From: DASPOF01 sp035626155
Lineage (GTDB): Bacteria; Desulfobacterota; Binatia; Binatales; Binataceae
Direction of reading: 5' to 3'
Assembly: GCA_035626155.1 (NCBI GenBank)
Contig: DASPOF010000093.1
Coordinates: forward strand, 1-32,874
Length of the DNA stretch: 32,874 bases
The number at the start of each line of letters is the position of its first letter. Within the stretch, counting starts at the first letter, position 1. Under the pieces are notes generated by a model. That model searched no databases. It saw nothing but the letters and a program-made list of their open reading frames with translations, and was not told the DNA's origin. Positions 26,940 to 32,874 of this stretch are shown here, piece after piece. A program made the translations under genes and the position numbers.

Positions 26940-28067
26940 ATGAGCAAGAGTTGGCTGCGGGATGAGCTTGAGTACCGCGGCGTATCGCGCCGCGAGTTCC
27001 TCAGTTTTTGCGCATCGATGGCTGCGGTGCTGGCCTTGCCCAAGTCGGCGGCCAGCGCGATCGCGGCGGCCGTCGAAAGCGCGCCCAAGCCGGTGCTCCT
27101 GTGGCTTGAGTTCCAGGATTGCGCGGGCAACTCGGAGTCACTATTGCGGGCGAGCCGGCCGACCGTGGCCGACCTCATCCTCGATACGATCTCGCTCAAT
27201 TATCACGAGACGATCATGGCCGCGGCGGGCCACCAGGCCGAAGAGGCGCTCGCGACCAGCGTCCGCGACTACGCGGGCAAATACATTGCCCTGGTTGAAG
27301 GATCGATCCCGACCGGCGTGGATGGGGCGTACTGCACGATTGGCGGCAAGTCCGCGCTGCAAATCGTACGCGACGTTTGCGGCAGCGCCGCGGCAACCAT
27401 CGCAGTCGGAACCTGTGCCGCGTTCGGCGGACTTCCAGCCGCAAGTCCGAATCCGACCGGAGCGCTGGCGGTCGGCGATGCGGTGCCCGGGATCAAGAAC
27501 CTCATCAACATGCCCGCCTGCCCGATGAATGCGGAGAACATAACTGCACTGATTGTCTACTACTTGACGTTGAAGCAGTTGCCGCCGCTGGATCGCTACC
27601 GGCGTCCGCTTTTCGCATACGGAAAGTATATCCATGACAATTGCGAGCGACGGGCGCACTTCGATGCCGGGCAGTATGTCGAGGCCTGGGGCGACGAAGG
27701 CCATCGACACGGATTCTGCCTGTACAAGATGGGCTGCAAGGGACCGGCGACATCCCAGAACTGCCCTCAAGTGCGATGGAACGAGGGCACCAACTGGCCG
27801 ATCGGATGCGGGCATCCGTGCATCGGGTGCGCTGAGCCGAACTTCTGGGACACCATGACGCCCTTCTATCGGCGCCTGCCCAACGTGCCCGGATTCAAGG
27901 TCGGCTCCGACCTTGACATGATCGGGCTGACCGCGGCGGGCCTGGTTGCCGCGGCTTCGGCGGCGCATGGCGTTGGAGAAATCATCAGGCAGCACGGCGG
28001 AGCAAAGCCGCCGGCCCCCGAAAAGGGTTCGTCGGATTCCAGCAAGGGTGCGGAGGACAAGTCATGA
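26940..28067 (+). CDS. [NiFe]-hydrogenase small subunit, membrane-bound uptake type
   Basis: A 375-residue electron-transfer subunit. The Tat signal SRREFLSF (R17, R18) exports the folded heterodimer. The proximal-cluster motif reads DCAGNSE: C61 is kept, but the second Cys of CxxC is N64; C159 (GTCAAFGG) and C194 (MPACP) are the other expected ligands. C132 (GAYCTIGG) aligns with the extra Cys (C120) of O2-tolerant enzymes. Distal His/Cys ligands are in HDNCERR and GFCLYKMGCKGP; the medial cluster uses NCPQVRWN and GHPCIGC. A membrane helix near 335-360 anchors the C-terminus. GAGGGAGG precedes the ATG. The stop overlaps the large-subunit ATG. Confidence 0.93.
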   Translation: MSKSWLRDELEYRGVSRREFLSFCASMAAVLALPKSAASAIAAAVESAPKPVLLWLEFQDCAGNSESLLRASRPTVADLILDTISLNYHETIMAAAGHQAEEALATSVRDYAGKYIALVEGSIPTGVDGAYCTIGGKSALQIVRDVCGSAAATIAVGTCAAFGGLPAASPNPTGALAVGDAVPGIKNLINMPACPMNAENITALIVYYLTLKQLPPLDRYRRPLFAYGKYIHDNCERRAHFDAGQYVEAWGDEGHRHGFCLYKMGCKGPATSQNCPQVRWNEGTNWPIGCGHPCIGCAEPNFWDTMTPFYRRLPNVPGFKVGSDLDMIGLTAAGLVAAASAAHGVGEIIRQHGGAKPPAPEKGSSDSSKGAEDKS

Positions 28068-29773
28068 CGCACGTCGTCGTTGATCCGGTAACCCGGATCG
28101 AGGGGCACCTGCGCATCGAGGCCGAGGTCGATGGCGGGAAGGTGACCGATGCATGGTCGTCCTCCACGATGTTCCGGGGGATTGAGATCATCCTGAAGGG
28201 ACGCGACCCGCGCGACGCGTGGGCCTTCACCCAGCGCCTGTGCGGCGTCTGCACGACGGTGCACGCGATCACCTCGATCCGCGCGGTCGAACACGCCATC
28301 GGAGCCGTCGCGCCGCCGAATGCGCGCTTGCTGCGCAACCTGATCATCGCGTCCCAGTGCATCCAGGACCATGTGATTCACTTTTACCACCTGCACGCGC
28401 TGGACTGGGTCGACATCACCTCCGCACTGAAAGCCGACCCGGCGAAAACTTCCGCGCTCGCGCAATCGATCTCCGACTGGCCGCTTTCGAGCACGAAGTA
28501 TTTCGCCGGCGTGCGCGATCGGCTTGCCTCCTTCGTGCAGCGCGGACAACTTGGGCCGTTCGCCAATGCCTACTGGGGTCATCCCGCCTACCGGCTGCCG
28601 CCCGAAGCAAACCTGATGGCGACCGCTCACTACCTCGAAGCGCTCGACTGGCAGCGGCAGTTCATCAAGATTCACGCGATCCTCGGGGGTAAGAATCCGC
28701 ACCTCCAGAGTTTCCTGGTGGGCGGGATGGCCACGCCCGTGGATCCGGACTCCCAGAATGCGCTCAACGCCGAGACCATCGCATCGCTCAACAAGCTCAT
28801 CGCGGAGGGCCGCAACTTTGTCACGCAGGTGTACCTCCCCGACGTCTTGGCGGTTGCGGGCTTCTACAAGGACTGGGCATCGATCGGCGCGGGCCTGGGC
28901 AACTACCTGGTTTACGGCGAGTATCCCGAGGAGGACAGCGCAACCCCGCAGCTCTTCCTGCCAAGCGGTGTGATTCGCGGACGCGATCTGGCGAAGGTCG
29001 AACCGTTCGACCAGCAGCGGGTAACCGAGCAGGTCGCTCATTCCTGGTATGACTATGCCGGCGGCGACAACCAGGGTCTCCACCCGTTCAAGGGCGAGAC
29101 CAGCCCGCACTATACCGGGCCCAAGCCGCCATACGAGCGACTCGACCTCGCGCAGAAATACAGTTGGCTCAAGTCGCCGCGTTACCAGGACGAAGCGATG
29201 GAGGTCGGACCGCTGTCGCGGATGCTCGTCGCTTACGCCTCCGGGCGTCCGGCGCGGGTCAAGGAACTGGTCGATAAGACGCTCGCCGCGCTTGGTGTCG
29301 GACCGCCGGCGTTGTTCTCCACGCTCGGGCGCGTAGCTGCGCGCGCGATCGAGACCCAGGTGCTGGTGGAAAAAATCAGCGATTGGGTGAACGCGCTGGC
29401 CGAGAACATGGCCCGGCGCGACTATCGAATTCAGGACAACTCAAAGTGGGAGCCGGAGTCATGGCCCGCCGAATGTTATGGCGCGGGCTTCCATGAGGCG
29501 CCGCGCGGCGCGCTCGGCCACTGGGTCCATATTCGCGATGGCGCGATCGCCAACTACCAGTGCGTCGTCCCGAGCACCTGGAACGCCGGACCGCGCGATG
29601 GCGCCGGAAAGCCCGGGGCTTACGAGGCGGCGCTGGTCGGAACGCCGGTGGCGAAGCCCGATCAGCCGCTGGAGATTCTCCGCACCGTGCACTCGTTCGA
29701 TCCATGCATGGCTTGCGGAGTCCACGTGGTCGATACGCGGAGACGCGAGCTGGCTCGCGTGAAAGTCGCATGA
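28064..29773 (+). CDS. [NiFe]-hydrogenase large (catalytic) subunit
   Basis: A 569-residue subunit that binds the NiFe(CN)2CO centre and oxidises H2. The L1 motif RLCGVCTTVHA (C60, C63) and L2 motif DPCMACGVH (C548, C551, H554) supply the four cysteine ligands. The N-terminus VDPVTRIEGHLRIE is diagnostic of group 1-type enzymes. A 15-residue tail follows H554 and should be removed by the protease encoded at 31294 after nickel insertion. ATGA overlap with the small subunit. Periplasmic, carried out with the Tat-tagged partner. No hypABCDEF accessory genes are in the window. Confidence 0.96.
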   Translation: MTHVVVDPVTRIEGHLRIEAEVDGGKVTDAWSSSTMFRGIEIILKGRDPRDAWAFTQRLCGVCTTVHAITSIRAVEHAIGAVAPPNARLLRNLIIASQCIQDHVIHFYHLHALDWVDITSALKADPAKTSALAQSISDWPLSSTKYFAGVRDRLASFVQRGQLGPFANAYWGHPAYRLPPEANLMATAHYLEALDWQRQFIKIHAILGGKNPHLQSFLVGGMATPVDPDSQNALNAETIASLNKLIAEGRNFVTQVYLPDVLAVAGFYKDWASIGAGLGNYLVYGEYPEEDSATPQLFLPSGVIRGRDLAKVEPFDQQRVTEQVAHSWYDYAGGDNQGLHPFKGETSPHYTGPKPPYERLDLAQKYSWLKSPRYQDEAMEVGPLSRMLVAYASGRPARVKELVDKTLAALGVGPPALFSTLGRVAARAIETQVLVEKISDWVNALAENMARRDYRIQDNSKWEPESWPAECYGAGFHEAPRGALGHWVHIRDGAIANYQCVVPSTWNAGPRDGAGKPGAYEAALVGTPVAKPDQPLEILRTVHSFDPCMACGVHVVDTRRRELARVKVA

Positions 29774-30483
29774 GCGCCGCGCCCCGGTTGACCTCGCAGG
29801 CGGATCTGGAGACCCAGGTCTATGTGTGGCAGCTCCCGGTGCGGATGTGCCACTGGCTGGTTTTTCTCTCGGTGATCGTGCTTGCCGCCACGGGCTTTTA
29901 CATCGGTCATCCTTTCATCAAGGTGAGCGGTGCGGCCCGCGACCATTTCGTAATGGGAACGATCCGCGTCGTGCACCTGTACGCGGCTATAGTCTTCACG
30001 TTGAGCGTATTGCTCCGGATTTACTGGCTCTTCGCCGGCAACCAATACGCACGCTGGGACCAGTTGATCCCGCTTACGCCCGGGCGGATGCACAGCCTGT
30101 GGCAGATGGTCAGATTTTACGGCTTTGCCCGGCGGGATCCCCTGCTCTATGCCGGCCACAGCGCTCTTGCCGGCGAGGCGTACGCGATTCTCTTTTTGAT
30201 CTATCTGGCGATCATCGGTACCGGACTTGCGTTGTACACAGTGTATGCGTCGCCCGGATCGTTCTTCCAGCTTTTCCGGTTTCTGATACCTTTCTTTGGC
30301 GGCCTCCAGAAAGCGCGCCTGTTCCATCACATTGGAATGTGGCTGGTGCTCATTTTCATGATCCATCATGTCTACTCGGTAGCTCTTTTTTCCTATATGC
30401 AGGGCGGCGGGCTCGTTGACTCGATGTTCTCCGGGTACAAGCGGATAGACAGGCTGGGCGAAATTGTGTCGACGAATGATTGA
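29770..30483 (+). CDS. hydrogenase cytochrome b subunit, copy 1
   Basis: A 237-residue integral membrane cytochrome b of the HyaC/HupC type. It passes electrons from the small subunit to quinone. Histidines at H28 (MCHW), H69 (VVHLY), H186/H187 (FHHIGMW) and H199/H200 (IHHVY) lie in four predicted helices and fit the two-haem pattern. The ATG at 29770 overlaps the large-subunit stop (ATGA); upstream in-frame sequence belongs to the large-subunit gene. It aligns without gaps from about residue 15 to 224 with the next cytochrome, so it is a tandem duplicate. Confidence 0.93.
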   Translation: MSAAPRLTSQADLETQVYVWQLPVRMCHWLVFLSVIVLAATGFYIGHPFIKVSGAARDHFVMGTIRVVHLYAAIVFTLSVLLRIYWLFAGNQYARWDQLIPLTPGRMHSLWQMVRFYGFARRDPLLYAGHSALAGEAYAILFLIYLAIIGTGLALYTVYASPGSFFQLFRFLIPFFGGLQKARLFHHIGMWLVLIFMIHHVYSVALFSYMQGGGLVDSMFSGYKRIDRLGEIVSTND

Positions 30484-30561
30484 TGCCCGCGGGCTGGCGG
30501 TGGGCGGCTTTAAGAGCTGATGGCGCGGTGCATAGCTTGCGTGGTCCAAGTGACAGACACC

Positions 30562-30567
30562 AGGAGG
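30562..30567 (+). promoter_or_regulatory. strong Shine-Dalgarno created in the fossil
   Basis: AGGAGG, 6 bases before an ATG at 30574. In the original gene end the same place reads GCGGAGACG, so this site arose by change in the fossil copy. The cytochrome ATG at 30594 has no comparable site of its own. Confidence 0.6.
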
Positions 30568-30573
30568 CGCGAG

Positions 30574-30597
30574 ATGGCTCGCCTTGAAATAGTATGA
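30574..30597 (+). CDS. putative seven-residue leader peptide coupled to cytochrome b copy 2
   Basis: ATG GCT CGC CTT GAA ATA GTA TGA encodes MARLEIV and its TGA overlaps the cytochrome ATG (ATGA). It has a perfect AGGAGG upstream. In the original large-subunit end the first codon is CTG. The likely effect is translational reinitiation at the cytochrome start; the peptide itself may have no function. Confidence 0.45.
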   Translation: MARLEIV

Positions 30598-31301
30598 GCG
30601 CCGCACCGGCTCGCGCCAGCACTGCGGAACTGCCGCCCCCGGTTTATGTATATCAGCGGCCGGTGCGAGTAACTCACTGGGTCACGTTCCTTTCGGTCAT
30701 CGTGCTCTCCGCCACCGGCTTTTATATCGGCCGCCCGTTCATCAACGTGACCGGTCCGGCCCGCGATCACTTCGTAATGGGGACGGTCCGGGTCGTGCAC
30801 CTGTATGCGGCGATCGTCTTCGCAATCAGCGTGTTTGTCCGAGTGTACTGGTTCTTCATAGGCAACCAGTACGCACGCTGGGATCAATTCATCCCGGTGT
30901 CGCGCGAGCGCCTGCGCAATTTCTGGGAGGCAGTAAAGTTTTTCGGCTTCATCCGGCGAAGGCCGCTGCCATATCCCGGACAGACTGCCACGGCCGGCCT
31001 GTCCTACGCGGGGGTATTTCTGATCTGCTTCGTGATGATCCTCACCGGACTTGCGATGTACACCGTGTACGCGCCGCCGCAGTCAGTGTTCCAGATCTTC
31101 CGCTTTTTGATACCGCTCTTCGGCGGCCTCCAAGTCGTGCGCCTGGTTCATCACATCGGCATGTGGCTGATGCTCGTGTTCATAGTTCTTCACGTATACC
31201 TGGCGATCCTGTTTTCCATTACCGAAAGCAGCGGGATTTTCGAGTCGATGTTCTCCGGCTACAAGGAACTAACCGGCGAGGATGCGGAGAGCGATGCCTG
31301 A
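30594..31301 (+). CDS. hydrogenase cytochrome b subunit, copy 2
   Basis: A 235-residue paralogue of the preceding cytochrome, with histidines in register at H28, H69, H186, H187 and H200 but Leu at 199. The first 12 residues (after MSAAP) and the loop at 103-135 differ most, and the C-terminus ends ELTGEDAESDA. Conserved helices and haem ligands show that it is functional, not decaying. It could pair with the same hydrogenase but with another quinone or acceptor, or adapt to the multihaem cytochrome downstream. It overlaps the protease gene by 8 bases. Confidence 0.92.
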   Translation: MSAAPARASTAELPPPVYVYQRPVRVTHWVTFLSVIVLSATGFYIGRPFINVTGPARDHFVMGTVRVVHLYAAIVFAISVFVRVYWFFIGNQYARWDQFIPVSRERLRNFWEAVKFFGFIRRRPLPYPGQTATAGLSYAGVFLICFVMILTGLAMYTVYAPPQSVFQIFRFLIPLFGGLQVVRLVHHIGMWLMLVFIVLHVYLAILFSITESSGIFESMFSGYKELTGEDAESDA

Positions 31302-31839
31302 AGCGCACGGACTTCTGGTGCTCGGGCTGGGGAACTTGCTTCTCGGAGACGACGGCCTGGGAGCAGCCGCGGTGGCGCGGCTCGACCGCGAGTTCGAGAC
31401 ACCGCCGGGCGTAAGAGTGGTCGATGGCGGCACGCTCGGGCTTGCGTTGTTGGGGCTCGTCGCGGAGTCGGAGCACGTGATTCTCGTCGATGCGATTCGC
31501 GAGGATGCGTGCGCGGGCTCGCTGGTGCGAATCGATGGCGACGAGGTCGCCCCTGCGGTGCGCGATCGCTTGTCGCCCCATCAGATTGGAGTTGCCGACC
31601 TTTTGGATGCGGCCCGGCTGACCGACTGCTACCCGAAGAGCGTCACGCTCCTCGGGCTTGTCCCGGAGCGCATCACTTTGACCTTGGAAAGATCGAAGCC
31701 GGTCGAGGCAGGATTAAGCGCGCTTGTGGATGCGATCGTGCGCGAGGCGCACGCGCTGGGCTACGAGATGGTTGCGAGAACGAACGCCGGCAGCCGCAGC
31801 GGCCACATTGACCGTCCTGCCCGCGCCCTTGGGTTGTAG
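31294..31839 (+). CDS. [NiFe]-hydrogenase maturation protease
   Basis: A 181-residue endopeptidase of the HyaD/HybD/HupD family. It clips the C-terminal tail of the large subunit after nickel insertion. LLVLGLGNLLLGDDGLG is the N-terminal signature with the first acidic metal ligand. HVILVDAIR gives the second Asp and LSPHQIG the His; TLLGLVPERITLTLE is the conserved region after it. The ATG at 31294 has GGAG 4 bases upstream; an ATG at 31282 is an alternative with GGCGAGG. Its position directly behind the structural genes fits maturation of that enzyme. Confidence 0.93.
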   Translation: MPEAHGLLVLGLGNLLLGDDGLGAAAVARLDREFETPPGVRVVDGGTLGLALLGLVAESEHVILVDAIREDACAGSLVRIDGDEVAPAVRDRLSPHQIGVADLLDAARLTDCYPKSVTLLGLVPERITLTLERSKPVEAGLSALVDAIVREAHALGYEMVARTNAGSRSGHIDRPARALGL

Positions 31840-31973
31840 CAAGAGAGCGGGTCGGGCGGGCTGCACCACAAGTACAAGAACAGCGGCCGAGGGCTGAGAT
31901 GCGCTGCCGCTTAATATTGCGGCGCCGCCGCAGCAAGTCTCACACGCGAACCTCGCGATAGGCAACAGGCATC

Positions 31974-32874
31974 ATGCTTACCAGAGCCAGCTATCTAATT
32001 GGACTGTTGTTGGTAGCCTTTGTTTCCAGTGCCGCGCAGGCAGCGCAGCCGCTGACGGCGAAGGACTGCGTCACCTGTCATAATGCCGCGCCGACGGAAC
32101 CTCAAAAGGAAGAACCGGTCCCCCTGTATGTAAACGCAAAGCTATTTCAGTCCTCAGTGCACGGGCCGATGGGCTGCACGATTTGCCATTCGGACGTCAA
32201 GGCATTTCCGCATGTTCCCAAACCGCAGAACGTCGCCTGCGACAAGTGCCATAGCGGACCCGCCAAGGATTTCAGCGAGAGCGTCCATACCGCCTGGGAC
32301 GCAATGAAGCTTAAGTTCCCGGCCTGTCTCAACTGCCACGGCAATCCTCACGGCATCGTGGCGAAGACCAACCCGCTTTCGCCGGTTTACCCATTGAACT
32401 TGCCGTACACGTGCGGGCGCTGTCATGGCAATCCCGACCTGGCGAAGCGTTACGGCATCGCCAATGTCTTCGCACTGTATATCGACTCGGTCCACGGTTT
32501 CGCGCTGACCAAAGATGGCTTGCTCGTGGCGGCAAGCTGCGCCAGTTGCCATGGCGCCCACCGCGTCGTCAGCCCCAAGGACCCCTCCAGCCAGACTTTC
32601 CGGACCAACATACCGGCCACCTGCGGCTCGTGTCATGCCGGTATAGAGGCGCAGTATTTCGACGGTGTGCACGGCAGGGCGCTCAAGGCGGGCAGCAGCG
32701 CGGCGCCGGTTTGCACCGATTGCCACACCGTACATCATATCGCCAAGGTAGAGACGGCGCCGTGGCAGACCCGGCCCGCGACTACCTGCGGCAATTGCCA
32801 CAAGCAGCGGCTGCGCACTTATCAGGATACCTTCCATGGCCAGGTTACGGCGCTGGGAGTTGCAGAGGCCGCAC
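31974..32874 (+). CDS. multihaem cytochrome c, at least nine haems (3' end outside window)
   Basis: An open frame of 300 codons running off the window. The signal peptide is about residues 1-22 (LLLVAFVSSAAQA). Nine CxxCH sites occur: CVTCH, CTICH, CDKCH, CLNCH, CGRCH, CASCH, CGSCH, CTDCH and CGNCH. Between them recur SVHG-, VHG- and FHG-type elements (SVHGPM, SVHGFAL, GVHGRAL, TFHGQV) that should give distal His ligands, as in the cytochrome c3/c7-like and Geobacter-type families. It lies 134 bases after the protease on the same strand; that gap holds only a GC-rich inverted repeat (31918-31932). A role as electron acceptor from the hydrogenase or in extracellular electron transfer is inferred from position. 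Confidence 0.9.
   Translation, partial: MLTRASYLIGLLLVAFVSSAAQAAQPLTAKDCVTCHNAAPTEPQKEEPVPLYVNAKLFQSSVHGPMGCTICHSDVKAFPHVPKPQNVACDKCHSGPAKDFSESVHTAWDAMKLKFPACLNCHGNPHGIVAKTNPLSPVYPLNLPYTCGRCHGNPDLAKRYGIANVFALYIDSVHGFALTKDGLLVAASCASCHGAHRVVSPKDPSSQTFRTNIPATCGSCHAGIEAQYFDGVHGRALKAGSSAAPVCTDCHTVHHIAKVETAPWQTRPATTCGNCHKQRLRTYQDTFHGQVTALGVAEAA

Larger units (their letters stand above)
30529..30597 (+). pseudogene. fossil 3' end of the hydrogenase large-subunit gene
   Basis: Read in frame to the stop at 30595, this gives CIACVVQV then DTRRREMARLEIV. The large subunit ends CMACGVHV then DTRRRELARVKVA. Both are followed by TGA overlapping the ATG of a cytochrome b gene. The second Cys is kept, but the His is Gln. 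So the duplication unit included the large-subunit end as well as the cytochrome gene. Homology begins near 30527; the preceding bases from 30484 are unrelated. Confidence 0.85.

Noticed and set aside
27866..29110. 414-codon minus-strand frame
   Set aside because: Antisense of the hydrogenase genes, which carry all expected metal-binding motifs.
32154..32837. 227-codon minus-strand frame
   Set aside because: Antisense of the multihaem cytochrome, whose nine CxxCH motifs establish the real frame.

Overview
The window is high-GC DNA from a Gram-negative bacterium. It encodes two TolC/OprM-type outer-membrane channels, an outer-membrane lipoprotein, a periplasmic cytochrome and a fragment of the lipoprotein-modifying enzyme Lnt. 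Codon use, the many 4-base gene overlaps (GTGA/ATGA) and the gene content would fit an uncultivated soil or sediment lineage, but no marker here allows a firm taxonomic call.

Layout. (1) 1-2997 holds a divergent nitroreductase/methyltransferase pair, a GNAT acetyltransferase, and a RelE/HigB-type toxin with an XRE antitoxin, preceded by a nested palindromic operator. (2) 2998-9700 begins with tRNA-Ser(GCT) and looks like an accessory, rearranged zone. It contains a methyltransferase, a scar of an IS5-type transposase fused to a 128-bp copy of the 3' end of a secreted-protein gene, that gene itself, an N-terminal fragment of lnt, a TolC-type channel, and a proton-type P-ATPase bracketed by about 100-bp imperfect direct repeats. 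(3) 9680-12736 encodes a nitrate/sulfonate-family ABC importer made of a double-length permease and an ATPase with an extra C-terminal domain; no binding protein is present. (4) 12780-19410, minus strand, holds a monohaem cytochrome c and a tightly packed six-gene export operon: an ABC-2 pair, a MacB/DevC-like FtsX permease plus ATPase, a membrane-fusion protein and an outer-membrane factor. (5) 19957-25248, plus strand, is an overlapping operon of acetyl-CoA synthetase, pyruvate dehydrogenase E1-alpha, E1-beta and E2, and a small acyl carrier protein, without E3. (6) 25665-32874 has a coiled-coil envelope protein and then a membrane-bound [NiFe]-hydrogenase locus: small and large subunits, two tandem cytochrome b subunits, a maturation protease and a multihaem cytochrome c with at least nine CxxCH sites that runs off the window.

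How the genes work together. The hydrogenase small subunit carries a Tat signal and a C-terminal membrane helix. H2 oxidised outside the membrane would pass electrons to one of two cytochromes b, and perhaps to the multihaem cytochrome. The E1/E2/AcsA/ACP operon would make acetyl-CoA from pyruvate or acetate. The export operon appears to combine two kinds of ABC transporter with one periplasmic adaptor and one outer-membrane channel.

The most notable features are: a proximal-cluster motif in the hydrogenase small subunit that reads CxxN instead of CxxC, with a cysteine at a position that may compensate; the second cytochrome b gene, which carries a fossil of the large-subunit 3' end that now looks like a Shine-Dalgarno-led seven-codon leader coupled to the cytochrome start; and the two repeat-bracketed genes in the accessory zone.
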